Shown: piece by piece, positions 48,133 through 58,916 of the stretch
Layout: every line of letters begins with the position of its first letter
Position numbering within the stretch: position 1 is the first letter of the stretch
Assembly: GCA_026120035.1 (NCBI GenBank)
Contig: JALRME010000002.1
Coordinates: 992,001-1,056,000, forward strand
Length of the DNA stretch: 64,000 nt
Direction of reading: 5' to 3'
Origin: Coleophoma eucalyptorum
Lineage: Eukaryota > Ascomycota > Leotiomycetes > Helotiales > Dermateaceae
The notes under the pieces: model-generated
Databases searched by the model: none
What the model was told of the DNA's origin: nothing
Seen by the model: the letters and a program-made list of their open reading frames with translations, nothing else
Program-made: the position numbers and the translations under genes

Positions 48133-49145
48133 CTATCTCTCTTCCTCCGGCCAAACATCATAATTGAACTCGGTGAGCTCCTTACAGCTCACGAATCTAT
48201 AGCCACGTCTCGACTCGGCCTTGCTGATTTCCGCGAACTCTTCACTAGTGAGTTCTACTAGCTCAAAATTACTCTTGATCCTATCCGCCTTCTGACTCTT
48301 GGGCAGCACGGCATAGCCCCTCTTCAAACCCCACGCGATCAACAGCTGCACGAGTGAGCAGCCTTTCTTCTGAGCAAGGGCCTGGAGGGGCTTGTCGGCC
48401 AGAAGACGATCTCCTGTGCCTTCTTGTGATCCGAGCGGTGAGTAAGCAACGGGTGTGATGCCGTGTGCGAAGAGATAGTCGACTAGTTTCGTGTTCGGGA
48501 AGTATGGGTGGATCTCAATTTGGTTGGCTGCTGGTTTGATTTCCGCATAATGCAGAAGTTTCTCCAACCCCGGAATGGTCCAGTTTGATACTCCAATTGA
48601 CTTAGCTTTGCCAGCTTTGGAAAGTTTCTCCATTGCGCGCCATGTTGGTTCTGGGTTCTCGGTGAGATCTTTCTTGATGATGTACTGTGGAAGTATAAGC
48701 GGAAGTTCCTCCGTTCCTCGCAACTCTCTTAACTCACCTTCCCATCGGCTCCTCGCTTTATCTGGTAATCTTCTGTGCGCTCAGCAGCAAAAGGCCAATG
48801 AAGTAAGAGGAGATCCACGTAGTCGACGCCCAGCTTCTTCATGGAGTCATTCAAGCTCCACTCCACATCAGCAGGCTCGAACAAGTGAGGCCAGACCTTA
48901 GTCGTGATGTAGATATCGCTCCTCTTGACATCTGGGTTTGCCTCGAGAAATTCCTTCAGGCCGGCTCCAACCTCGTCTTCATTCTCATACATCCATGCAC
49001 AGTCTAGATGACGCCAACCGGCTTGCAGAGCTGCAACAACAGCAACTCGGGTCGTCCCTGGCAATAGTGGCTCCGCAAAAGTACCAAAACCCAAGGCAGG
49101 CATAATATTGCCATTGCTAAGCTTGATTGTAGGCTTCTCTGACAT
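48133..49145 (-). CDS. Aldo-keto reductase
   Basis: NADPH-dependent reduction of aldehydes or ketones in the cytosol; substrate unknown. Two exons, 49145-48738 and 48684-48133, split by a 53-nt intron (gtgagt..acag), giving 319 residues, the usual size. The catalytic tetrad is visible: Asp48 and Tyr53 in HLDCAWMYENE, Lys83 in TTKVW, His116 in LLLLHWP. Other family marks are GFGTF near the start, SIGVSN, the NQIEIHPYFP block, AYSPLGS, and the cofactor-binding VLPKSQKADRIKSN. The glycerol dehydrogenase/GCY1-like branch is plausible but not proven. Confidence 0.93.
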
Positions 49146-49640
49146 GGTTTGAGAGACAGGTAGTTACTCCGGGGTGAAAGGTACTGCTCCTTATTGGTCG
49201 ATGGTCCAGTATTGATTAGAAGAAGTCGGTACCTAAGAGAAAGGTGCGGTCTGAGTAAATAGACAGTTGTGCGATCCAGGTTGTCGTTCGTGACGTTGGC
49301 GGTTGGCGACCCTTTGCCCCACTCATATGCAAGTTCTGGATTGGAACAGCAAGGTTTTATGGAAGTGTTTGAGAGCACGAGACCCTTGCAGGCTATGGTA
49401 TATTGTCCACACCGCCGGGTTCGAATTGCACTCTAACAGAAAAGCTGCATGTTCAAAAGTCCGTCGCCGTTCCTCGTACAGAACAGTAAGCTACAGCATA
49501 ACCTTTGGGATACCACCGGACGGGCCGTTCCGGGGTCATACACCGCTTTTTGAGATCAGGACAGGTGACATCCACCGTAGTGTTTGCGCAATAGTATACA
49601 ATTACAATCTGATAAGCTAGAATCTAAATCCCAGCAAAGA
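49146..49640. other. Promoter region of the aldo-keto reductase
   Basis: 495 bp between the reductase start and the DUF202 stop, both genes on the minus strand. No gene or clear motif seen. Confidence 0.5.
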
Positions 49641-50084
49641 TCAGTGTTTGCGTTCAGGATTCCTCTCTTGCCGGATTACTAAGACGATGGCACCTCCTGC
49701 AACAGCACCACTGGTTGCAGCTACAAGTGCAATGCCTGCAATATTTGGTCTGAACAGACCCTTCTGCAACAACCTCATAGAGTTGAAATATCTCAGGGTG
49801 CCATAAGAGAGGCACCCGGTACCGGAACCGACCAATGCCGCGGAAGGCAGCTTCAGGTCCCTGTGTTCGTGCTGTAGGACCGGAGAAAGTGCTTCTAGTG
49901 CCTCAAGCTTGGCAAGTGCAACGCCCAGAGCGACGAATCCAAGGCCAGTCCGCGTCCAAGACAGAAAGGTACGTTCGTTTGCGAGATGATCACGGGCTAC
50001 ACTGCCGGTATTGGCTATAGGTGTAGCGGAAAGGTATTTAAGCAGGCGTGACATGACTGTGGACAAGGGCTTCGAAAGGAACAC
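49641..50084 (-). CDS. DUF202-family small membrane protein
   Basis: Single-exon gene for 147 residues. The DUF202 signature is clear: ARDHLANERTFLSWTRTGLG at about residues 30-49, continuing into the first hydrophobic segment. Two more hydrophobic stretches follow (around 83-95 and 113-135), so three membrane segments are likely. Function of the family is poorly known. The basic, Ser-rich N-terminus could be a mitochondrial presequence, but that is only a guess. Met11 is an alternative start. It is divergent from the GNAT gene. Confidence 0.88.
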   Translation of the reverse strand: MFLSKPLSTVMSRLLKYLSATPIANTGSVARDHLANERTFLSWTRTGLGFVALGVALAKLEALEALSPVLQHEHRDLKLPSAALVGSGTGCLSYGTLRYFNSMRLLQKGLFRPNIAGIALVAATSGAVAGGAIVLVIRQERNPERKH

Positions 50085-50563
50085 CTTTAATACGACTGAA
50101 TGAAGACAAGTCTGGCGACCTCAAGATTGGTATTTCTCGGTGTTGGAAGTATATGCTTGTCCGGATGTTCCGGTGATGGTGAAGCTGATGATGAACAGTG
50201 GTTTGAGCAAGTGCCGGTGGTACAAACGAGGTACAAAAGGGGCATCAACCGAATATTACACGTGATCAATATACCTAAGGCAACATGCATCATTAAGTTG
50301 ACTCATCCAGGGCAATCTTCAAACCCTATACTCTAGCAACTTCTATAGTCTCAGAAACTTCCTCTTCTCTTACACGTTGAAATCTAAAGGTATTCTACAA
50401 GAACGGTTTGGGTCCCCAGTTACCCCTCCCAACAAGCACAGCAACACTCAAAGTATTCCTACCAAGCCCAAAAAGCGCCAATCAGCACCCAATCAAGGGT
50501 AAGCCAAAAAGCTCTCTTTAAGGAGCATACCAATAGAAGGCAACCATTCAATCTTCTCAAAAC
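50085..50563. promoter_or_regulatory. Divergent promoter of the DUF202 and GNAT genes, with two CCAAT boxes
   Basis: CCAAT pentamers at 50478-50482 and 50489-50493 are spaced 11 bp, one helical turn, and lie 70-85 bp upstream of the GNAT start. This position suits a HAP/CBC-type factor. Confidence 0.45.
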
Positions 50564-51112
50564 ATGGAACAATCAAACAAACCCTTCATCATAATCCCCG
50601 CAACAACGCCAGAAGAACTAGATACCATCCGCGCTCTGTTCCAGGCCTATGCAACCTCCCTAGGGTTCTCCCTCGACTTCCAAGATTTCACGTCCGAACT
50701 GGCCTCCCTACCAGGTGACTACGGATCCCCAAATGGCTTTTTATACCTCGCCATCTCGAGCACGACTGGAGCCTCAATTGGGTGCGTAGCTCTCCGACCT
50801 CTGAAACAGAAACATGACCAAGCCGCAGCCACTGGGGGCGACAAAGGAGTAGCCCAAAGGAAGAAGAAGATTGCGGAGATGAAGAGGCTGTATTGCACGC
50901 CGGAAGCGAGGGGGTTGGGGGTTGGGGGTGCGTTGGTGGATGTTGTGCTAGAGGGGGCGAAAGAGTTGGGGTATGAGGAGTGCTGGTTGGATACACTGCC
51001 CACGATGGGGAGTGCCAGGGGGCTTTATCTCAAGAGAGGGTTTGTAGAGATTGAGAAGTATTATGAAACACCACTCCAGGGGACGATATTTTTGGGGAAG
51101 AAGCTGGTGTGA
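50564..51112 (+). CDS. GNAT-family N-acetyltransferase
   Basis: Single-exon gene for 182 residues, the normal size for a one-domain GNAT enzyme using acetyl-CoA; acceptor unknown. Motif A, the acetyl-CoA pyrophosphate loop, is visible as YCTPEARGLGVGGALVD at about residues 109-125, followed by helix EGAKELGY. A later block, LDTLPTMGSARGLYLKRGF, matches motif B, where Tyr is often catalytic. The N-terminal half has FQAYATSLGFSLDFQDF, common in small fungal and bacterial GNATs. The start codon follows aaaac and no upstream in-frame ATG improves it. Confidence 0.9.
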   Translation: MEQSNKPFIIIPATTPEELDTIRALFQAYATSLGFSLDFQDFTSELASLPGDYGSPNGFLYLAISSTTGASIGCVALRPLKQKHDQAAATGGDKGVAQRKKKIAEMKRLYCTPEARGLGVGGALVDVVLEGAKELGYEECWLDTLPTMGSARGLYLKRGFVEIEKYYETPLQGTIFLGKKLV

Positions 51113-51946
51113 GTAGGTGGGCTGTTCTAGAGAATATTAGAATATCGCGAGCACGCCTTTGATAACTGGACTAGATGAGCTAGTTCAGTTTGCTATAGAG
51201 CCAAATCTTGGAATCTTCACCAACATACTCTCCCATCAAATTTCGCTCTATTCATATGTGCTTGATGTTTCCAAATCTTACTGTCATCCCAAACCATCAA
51301 ACCATTCCAAAAGCTTTCCAACCAAGTCAACTTTTCAAGAACAAAGAACAACTCCGAAAATCAAGGTGTTTATCTCACAGCACTGCTTTCTTTCAGACTC
51401 TCTGTATTGGGTAGAAAGTAGAAATATCGAGAGCGGCTTATAACCGATCTCTGGACGATCATGACGTATGTAAGGTGTTTAGAAGTTGAAAACACCTCCT
51501 CGAATCTCGCTTAATATTTCAAGTATCTTGTTCTTTGGTTGTACTATTTTCGTTGACACCCATACACTTAACGAGACTCACAAGTGATGATTTAGGATTC
51601 TGTGAAGATCCTGAGCAGGAATCTCTGAAAATAAAAGAGTGATTCACAGAAGAAGAGGGCATAGTCAATCATTGATCACATTATGTACATATCTCGTATC
51701 TCTTCCCACCATTAAGCGTCTTCCCTCCGATTCCTTATAGAAAATGCAATACCCATCGCAGCAGAAAATGTGATTAGACGCCCCAAGCCGCCAAGATTAT
51801 CCGAAAATGCAGCCAAGTTCCCCCATACGCTAAATGCAAGAGCAAATCGATCCCGAATAATCTCGAACCCCAAAATAAATAAGTAGCGAGCAACAAAAAG
51901 GAGGTTCTAGTTCCTGATGCCCAGTTAAGAGTCCACATCGACAAGC
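51113..51946. other. Convergent 3' region
   Basis: 834 bp between the stops of the GNAT gene and the membrane-protein gene. No supported gene; ORFs of 68-94 codons look random. Confidence 0.5.
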
Positions 51947-53499
51947 CTACTTCCTTAACACAGCATTAATATTTTCCGAAGGCGCTGTGTTTTTCGCCAT
52001 TCTTGCAGTATCGACAGCCGTCGAACTAGAAGAAGCATGCATCTTCTCTGGATCAGTAATGCCCACGAGTGCATTTTTTCTCCCTACTGCATCCCAGCCA
52101 TCAAGAGGACCTTCGGCCATTTCCTGGGCTTCTGCAAGCCATTTCGTCCATCCCTCTGTTAACGGAGCCGCACCGGCTCTATTTACCCAGCCAGTATCCT
52201 TGGTCGCATGAATCGCATACCAGAGTGTCCGTGTGTATGATGGGTCACCATAGGTGTTCAGGTGTGCATGTTTATACTTGAGTTCGTCGTACTCATCCTG
52301 GAATTTATAGCTGTCCATATTCCAGAAATATCTCTTTTCAAAGAGTGAAGTGAGCCAGTAGAGACCGTTCAGGATTATGTATGCAGAGCCAATAGCTGCT
52401 TGCATAGTCCAATTACAATTACCTAACTTGTGTTAGTCCTTGTCCTTAAAATTCGGAAAACAAGAAAAACGTACCGAGTAAAACAACTGAGACCATAAGC
52501 AGAAATGTTCCTAATCCCACTAGTGCTCGGTAGATATTGCGATTCTTGATAAAGTAATCGCATTCGTCTGTTCCCGTATACAACTCTCGAGCAACAGATT
52601 CATCACATTTGACTACGATAAACGAACCCTCACGTGTTCGAATCACGACGTCTGCCTTAGGAACCTTGATACTGGCTGTTCTTAACATCAGAGCCGGTTG
52701 CCACCACGAGGCCAATCCAACGATCGAGGAGACGAGAGAAATGGTACAGAGTGCTAGGATTGCAGTTCCATCCTGCTCAAAAGCTGCCCAGATCACAAGT
52801 CCAATAGTCATAGCACATGATAAGATAGAGAGGATGTTAAGCGGCGAGAATTTGGCGGCCGGAACATGTGGTTTTGTTTTGATAGTTTGTTCTGATGTTG
52901 TAGCCGGATCCTTTGGAATCTCAGTTTTGCCTTTCACTCTCTCGATGAAAGACGAAGTCCGTTTAGATCGATCGGTCAGCATCTGCAAGTGAACATCATC
53001 TCTCTCCTGTCCAGGGACAACCAAGCCAGACTCTACATCGGCGTCGGAAGTTTGCGATTCATTGCCGGGCTGGACATCCGTTTGCTGCACTGCCTTTTCG
53101 CCCTTCCGATCCTTATGCTTAATGTTATAAACCAACATAGAGTAGGCGGGCAAGTCATCCAAGGGATGGATAATATGTGGGAAGTAATTCAGCGTCTCGA
53201 CCTTTGTACCATTAAACACACCTACAACGGTGGCAGGGAATTGCGGCATTCGAGCTGGGCGCGTGGGCTTGAGCAGAGCTTGTGGTGCGGGAATGATGCG
53301 TGGAAGGATGCAGGTCCACGATGCGGTAACGGTTTGCGCATGCTCTTCCATGGAGCTCTCTCCTATGACGGCCAGAAGGGACACGATGTCTAGCCTCCAT
53401 CCTGTCAAGATGTCAGATACTGATAACGAGGAAGATGGTGTGCTACATACCGGGCGAGTCATTCTTGCCCACCGGAAACCAGCTCGCTGCGTTGCCCAT
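51947..53499 (-). CDS. Membrane protein of unknown function with an N-myristoylation motif
   Basis: Not assigned to a named family. Three exons, 53499-53451, 53401-52475 and 52422-51947, give 483 residues; introns are 49 nt (gtatgt..gacag) and 52 nt (gtacgt..gttag). The first exon starts Met-Gly-Asn-Ala-Ala-Ser, a fitting N-myristoylation signal, and both joins keep the frame. An ATG at 53462 seen in an unspliced reading lies in the wrong frame for this exon. Residues up to about 115 look conserved and globular (WRLDIVSLLAVIG, FPATVVGVFNGTKVETLNYF). A hydrophilic linker follows, then about four membrane segments: two after PAAKFSPLNIL, and two around FLLMVSVVLLG and IGSAYIILNGLYW. The C-terminus is hydrophilic. 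A plasma-membrane or endomembrane role is likely; biochemical function unknown. Confidence 0.82.
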
Positions 53500-54705
53500 T
53501 GCGAAAGCAGTGCTGCGAAACTGTCAAATGTACAGGTAGTGTTGGTAATATAGTCGGAGCGTCTACTCTCGAGAGCAGCAGCGCAATGCAGAATATGAAC
53601 AAAGGGAATGATAAGAGACGTGCTGTGCTTTATTCCAACTGCAGAGTGACCATCACCTCATGTGGCATCACACCGAGGAGGAATGGAGGGGTAGCAACAG
53701 GAGCAAAACCGTGAAGGAGAATGGAAGATGAAGATGAGGCAGATGAGGCTACATAAAGGCAGCAGACAAAAAGAGCCGCCACTCGCAGGTCCCAGTCAGA
53801 CCCCATTCCCCGGTGTGCAGCATGCAGCATGCAGTGTCCAGCCTCCTCCGACTGCACGGCAAGAGGTTAAAAAAAAAGGCTTTAAGAGGGAAATGCACCA
53901 GCTCGGCTTTCTTTGGGCGCCAGAGCTGACGCCAAGAGACGCTTCTTTTTTTCAGCTTGCAGCACTGTGAAGCACCACCCTGCAGATCAAGCGCCACACC
54001 TAAAGAGCAAAGAGTAAAGAGCAATGAGGCGCAAGGGCTGTGTGACCTCATCTTTGATCATCTACAGTCGAGCACGTAAGACTAGTCGAACAAAAATACA
54101 AGCAAATACTGTCATGGCAGGCTTCACCGACGGGCATTCCAAGCAGTTGGCTGGAGATGGATAAGAGATAAGGAAAATCGAGAAAAAGACGGCAATCAAA
54201 TCACCCCGCCACAAGCGACCGCGACCCTTCGTCTCGTTTCGTCTCGTTTCGTCTCGTTCCTTCCCGCAAAGGCTTGTATCCCCAGCTTTTCCCACGCTCG
54301 GATGATCTGGTGGTAGGAGGGCGTGGATCAACAACATCATCATCATCTACTGTCATGTCACTACAAGGGAGAAGCGCCAACCTTCTAGGAATCATTCGAA
54401 TTCTAGACTGGCACCTATTATACTGCCGGTTCTCTCTCTCTCTAAGCTTGCATCTCAATTAAACATGGCAGGCTATGTATGTGCCTGAAAGAAATGCATC
54501 CCCAAGCGACCGGCTAGGATGCGCCTGGTTCACTTCTGGATCTTAACTCCACTTCAATCCATCTCATGGCTCACAACCCATCCACAGACTCCTACGCGCT
54601 CCATCGTACAATAAGGCAGTCCAAAGAAAACACCCAACTCCCCCTCACCCGGCCAACTCACATTAAAAATGTTCTGCAGCAAAACTATTATCATAAGCTC
54701 GTGGT
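53500..54705. other. Intergenic region between the membrane-protein and deaminase genes
   Basis: 1.2 kb holding the membrane-protein promoter and the deaminase 3' UTR. It contains a 10-nt tandem repeat at 54231-54260. No gene supported. Confidence 0.5.
54231..54260 (+). repeat. Tandem repeat, 10-nt unit gtctcgtttc, three copies
   Basis: Three head-to-tail copies, the last with one change. Non-coding. Confidence 0.85.
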
Positions 54706-56807
54706 TCAAGGATTATAATTCGTCCATTCATGTCCAGGCCTTCTCGGCGGCGGCTTCTTGATATCCTTCGGTGCCGGCGGCACGTAATTTGCAAAGACCT
54801 CATCGTTGCCATAAGTATTGACAATCCACTGACAAAATTCGTCCCATTTGCGCTGCCAAACCGCTGTGACCTGCTTTTTCTCGTGCGCATCCATGCAGCT
54901 GTGTTCAAGGCTCCATTGGGCGAGCTGCTTCCAGCCCAAGAGCGTCATGTTCTCAGAGCCGATCATGGCTTGGTAAAAGTCGTGGGAGAGCGAGGATCTG
55001 TGTGTAAATGGGTTAGATGTTGGGCAAGAAGGGAGGCAATGGCGCGCTAGGGGAACACAACATACCTGTAGAATGTTCCATTGTCGCTGTTCAAGGTGCA
55101 TGGAACGTTGTTTGCAAGAAGCTGGTGTAAGTGATGCCCAGCAATCGTGCCGGTAAGACCTAGAACTTCGTTCGAAATGGGACATGCCTCGATAGCTATG
55201 CCTTTCTTCTTGAACATCTCCATGAGCAACGGATGTCGTGCGAGAGAATATCCATGTCCAATTCTCTTCGAATTCAAGAGGATGGCATCGTACAAATTAC
55301 CGTCAGTCTTGCCACCGCTCTCGAGTGTTTCTCCACAGTGAAAGAGGAAAGGGATGTCAACACCTGCTTTCTTGCAGTTATGCTGAAAATCGAGAAACTC
55401 ATTTGTGAAGGTACGAAGCTCATTTCCCCCTTCTTCTTGACCCATGATATCAAATCCTTCAGACTATTAGTGTCTACACTTGAAACCTCTCGCTAATCAA
55501 CATACCGCAAATAAAATCAGGCCGTTTAAGTTTCATCTCAAGACACTCTTCTAAGGCTTTCGCAATCTGAGGAGGGGAGAAGATTCTGGGATGACAATAG
55601 ATGACCTTCAAGCCACCGAAATAGCCACCTTGCTTCTTGATTCCATCTACAGCATTAAAATACTCCTCTCGGATGATTTCCAAGGTTTCAAAATTGTCAT
55701 ACCCTCCCGAAGCATCGTCTTTCTTGACGGAGTTAGTAGCCATGAAGTTGGGTCTGATCTCGGCATACTGGATATTATCCTCGGCAAAGTCTTTCACGCA
55801 TGCTCGGGTATAGGCACGGAATGCAGACTCATAGGAAAATAGCCCTTTCATAAATTGTGTTCGGAAGTTGAACTGCGCCCAGATGCTATGAATGTATCAG
55901 TAATGCTGTTGATGGGGTTTCCCATGTCTACGTACCCATTGGTGGTTTGGGTTGCCCCATGAGCTTGTTCTTCTGTAATAAGACATTTGGAAACGAGCCA
56001 GTCTTCCATGGCCTTGATACCGCCAGGGAAGCCCTTAGCAAACTCTTGGTACGACTGCCAGTAATTCGGCACATAGTCAGGCGACCAGATATTACCAAGC
56101 GAGGGCGAGGGCGAAGCGGACGCCTTCTCCGGATCGCAGGCTGCATTTGCTTTGATAGCATCTTCTCTAGTAGAGACATTAAACTGAATGCGAGTTTTGT
56201 CAAGACAAGCGCGATTTCTCTGATTCCTCTTAAAGTCGGCAAGGCTTAGTGAACTCTTGATATACATGGTCGGGACATTGCGGGCCTGCTGAATCAGAAA
56301 TCTGGCAGGGAGACAGGCATTAAAATGGATATGAAGATGCGCGCCCTTTGGCATCGCCCTGGCGATCTTGAACAGTTCAGTCTGGTTGATGGTATCGACA
56401 TTGCCCAAGAAGTGAGCGCCTTCGCTTCGCTTGCCCGTTGAAGACTCACCCGCAGAATCCAGAGTACTGTAGTAAGTGTCCCAGTCATGATCCCTCACAT
56501 TTTTGAGCAGCAACATGGCACGCTTCTCTAAATCGCTGGCCTCGGCCTGCACTCTCGCATCGAAAGCAATAGCTTTCTCTTGACTGATGAGATCAGCCCT
56601 TGCTTTCTGGTACGCGGCAGCATCGCGGAATTCATTTTGCCCAGTAAGCGCTTGCCAGTGCGTGCGATCCGTTGATGCCGTTTTCTGAGTAGCAGGCATT
56701 TTGCGCAACAGCCGTGGAGCATAATGATTGGGAGATTTACCCTCGTCACAATCTGGCGACGAGACGGAGCCTTCTTTGAGTGCAGTGGTCGAACAAAGGG
56801 CACCCAT
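54706..56807 (-). CDS. Adenosine deaminase, ADGF/CECR1 (ADA2) type
   Basis: Zinc enzyme converting adenosine to inosine. Four exons on the minus strand: 56807-55936, 55885-55506, 55456-55066 and 54997-54706, giving 644 residues; introns are 50, 49 and 68 nt. Metal ligands are in PKGAHLHIHFNA (His159, His161). Later come KVIYCHPR, the FHCGE block, RIGHGY, EACPISNEVLG and TLNSDN, which match the ADGF active-site order. Most animal ADGFs are secreted, but no signal peptide is seen. Met at 56807 starts Met-Gly-Ala-Leu-Cys-Ser, a fitting myristoylation/palmitoylation signal. An in-frame ATG at 56819 would add four residues and remove it, so the start is uncertain. Confidence 0.9.
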
Positions 56808-57120
56808 TATAGAGCGCACTTCCCCGACCGAGACAAAGCTTTCGTCTAGTGTGGAGGTTGAGGAAGCGTTTGCGGCTCTGGCTGAGACTCATGTTCATCC
56901 CCACTCGAATGTTCAAAGAGGGTCATGGTTGTTTGCAGGAATTTGGCGGCGGGCAGCTGCTTTTGTCCTGCTGGCAGAGTCACAGAACCAGAAGGCTGAA
57001 TTGCTCAGCCACAATCAAGGTACCCTCCGCCAGTAAGCAGGCCACTCAACGCCTGATTGGCGGGCGTTGTCCCCCAAATCAGGGGGGCTGGGCATCAACT
57101 GTTGATGATACTTCCTAAAT

Positions 57121-57167
57121 CGGAAAGATATCACCTACCTCGAAAGCTTTCTGTTGATATCTTTCCG
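57121..57167. repeat. Perfect 13-bp inverted repeat with an inner palindrome
   Basis: cggaaagatatca at 57121-57133 pairs with tgatatctttccg at 57155-57167. The 21-nt loop contains the 10-bp palindrome gaaagctttc (57142-57151). It lies 126 bp after the ERG27 stop and about 315 bp upstream of the deaminase start. Confidence 0.85.
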
Positions 57168-57177
57168 TTCTACAGTT

Positions 57178-57216
57178 TTGAGTCTCTGCCATTGAGTCTC
57201 TATAATTTGAGTCTCT
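57178..57216 (+). promoter_or_regulatory. Three copies of ttgagtctct
   Basis: Perfect 10-mers at 57178-57187, 57192-57201 and 57207-57216. Each contains TGAGTCT, one base from the Gcn4/CpcA site TGAGTCA. Confidence 0.4.
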
Positions 57217-57227
57217 ATTGTACATTG

Positions 57228-57235
57228 TGACGTCA
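57228..57235. promoter_or_regulatory. CRE palindrome TGACGTCA
   Basis: Full 8-bp CRE, the target of ATF/CREB-type bZIP factors, about 420 bp upstream of the deaminase start. It may equally lie in the ERG27 3' UTR. Confidence 0.4.
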
Positions 57236-57292
57236 AGGTCAATTTTTCTATTCTGGATGGCAAGATGTACCGCAACAGGTTCGGGACGCATT

Positions 57293-58916
57293 TCACTTCT
57301 GCTTCTTCATGTCAAGCACCTCCTCCCACTCCTTCCTTAGAGCCTCCATTTCTCTCCAACACGTTGCGCCTGTAATCTCAAATTCCTCTCTCGACTCCTT
57401 TGTCGCATCAACAGCCCCTCTCTGCCTGCCAATCCTTGTCTCACCTTCACGACCACTCTCATCATCCACGCCATCCCATCCCCAGCCCCCAACTTCCGTT
57501 CGCATCACTCGTTCATGCCCACTACTGTCCGTAGCAGAGCCCCATTTCGATCTCGTTGCATTCATCCTCTGAAGCTTCTCATCGTCCGTGAGCGCAAGCC
57601 AGACTGGTGCTACTGCTGCCTTGTAAGGCGTGATGGTATGCCAAGGACTTCCCAGCCAGCGCGCAATGTAGAAAGCAGCCTCCATGAAGCGTGCCAGTAT
57701 CCATGGCAAGGGGAAGATCTCAGAAGAGAAGATACCTGGGTGAGCGACGTACGATCTAGGCTTAAGGATCTTGATACTGCCTTCTGTCTTAGGCTGGTCA
57801 AAGAATGATTCTGAAGCTTTTTTGGCGGCTGGTAGAGCAGCAGAGATGGAAAGAAGATCGGTGAGTCGTTTGCTGCTCTCGTAGGGCTCTAATGTTTTGA
57901 GGCCTTGGATGTCGTCAATAGAAAACTTACACGGTACCGCCTCGATACTAGTGATCCAAATTATCTTTCCGCCGGCTGTAGAATCTGGAGATGCGGGTGT
58001 TGATAGAAGCGGCATGATCTCGTGGGTAAGAACGTAGTGGCCAAACAAATTGGCACAGAAGACCTCTCCCAGTGGCGGTCCCTTCTTATTCAATAGCGGT
58101 TGGGTTTCCTCTACAGAACCTTGATCTCCGGTAGGACCACGCTGTGATTTCACCACTGCTTGAGCCTCTGCCAGCTTGTAAACAGGCCATGTCGTAGCTT
58201 GGATTATATCCGTCAGGACTGTCCAAATAGCCATAGGCCAATTAATATTGTACCAACCACCCATGCCCGCGTTCCAGACTACAACATCCAGCCGCGGGAC
58301 CTTGATGCCACTAAGACCCCACCCCCATGATCTCATTCTACCGGTCGAACCCTCTGCCTGACTCAAAGCCCATTGATCCTGCTGTATATCAGGCCTGTAC
58401 CCAGCGGTACCAGGGCTGCCAGCAGGAAGCTTGAGGCCATCATAAGTGGTAGCATCAGGCGTCCCCAGCGTACCATTGACCAACTTATCCGCAAGGGCGT
58501 AGACGCTCTTCAAATCACACAGATCCACTTCGACACCCAAGAAATGCACGCGCTGGATAGTGTCCTCCCATTTATATTCCCTTCCTTGGTCTTTGGCAAG
58601 CTTCTGCTGTTTCTTGGCGTAGGTCGAGTATTCAGCCAGGCCGCGCAAATGCTGGCGCAGGCGGGAGAGGGTAAAGCGTGTCTTGAGAGGCGTGCGGGTG
58701 GTAATTATGATAATGAGGTGCTTTGTAGGCGGAATGGAAGGGTTCGTAATGAACTCATCGATCATGCGCGTTGCAATGCCATATCCCAAACCACTGCATA
58801 CCAAAGGAGTAAGCAATTGTTCTCAAATTACTGGATCCGAATCTGACTTACCTGTTTGCACCAGTGATCAGGGCGAACAATTGGCTCTCGCTCGTCTCCC
58901 ATGGCGGTAAACCCAT
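57293..58916 (-). CDS. ERG27: 3-ketosteroid (3-keto sterol) reductase Erg27
   Basis: NADPH-dependent short-chain dehydrogenase of the C4-demethylation complex in ergosterol synthesis, at the endoplasmic reticulum and lipid droplets. Two exons, 58916-58852 and 58793-57293, with a 58-nt intron (gtaagt..gcag), give 521 residues. The intron splits the cofactor motif TGANSGLG (residues 19-26). NAG is at 196-198, the catalytic Ser at about 304, and Tyr326-x3-Lys330 is the YxxxK pair. The N-terminus MGLPPWE fits fungal Erg27; an ATG at 58903 is out of frame. A hydrophobic stretch precedes residue 412, which here is Tyr (in TPYKAAVAP). Erg27 is the target of hydroxyanilide fungicides in Botrytis. Confidence 0.94.

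Larger units (their letters stand above)
56808..57292. promoter_or_regulatory. Deaminase promoter and ERG27 3' end, with hairpin, TTGAGTCTCT repeats and a CRE
   Basis: A 485-bp region between two minus-strand genes. It holds a 13-bp perfect hairpin (57121-57167), three copies of ttgagtctct (57178, 57192, 57207) and a palindromic tgacgtca (57228-57235). Confidence 0.5.

Noticed and set aside
49410..49440. ggttcgaatt resembling a tRNA T-loop
   Set aside because: The flanking bases do not form a T-stem and no other tRNA arms are present.
44272..53499. Biosynthetic gene cluster around the dioxygenase, reductase and acetyltransferase genes
   Set aside because: No backbone enzyme or cluster regulator is present, and spacing and orientation are irregular.
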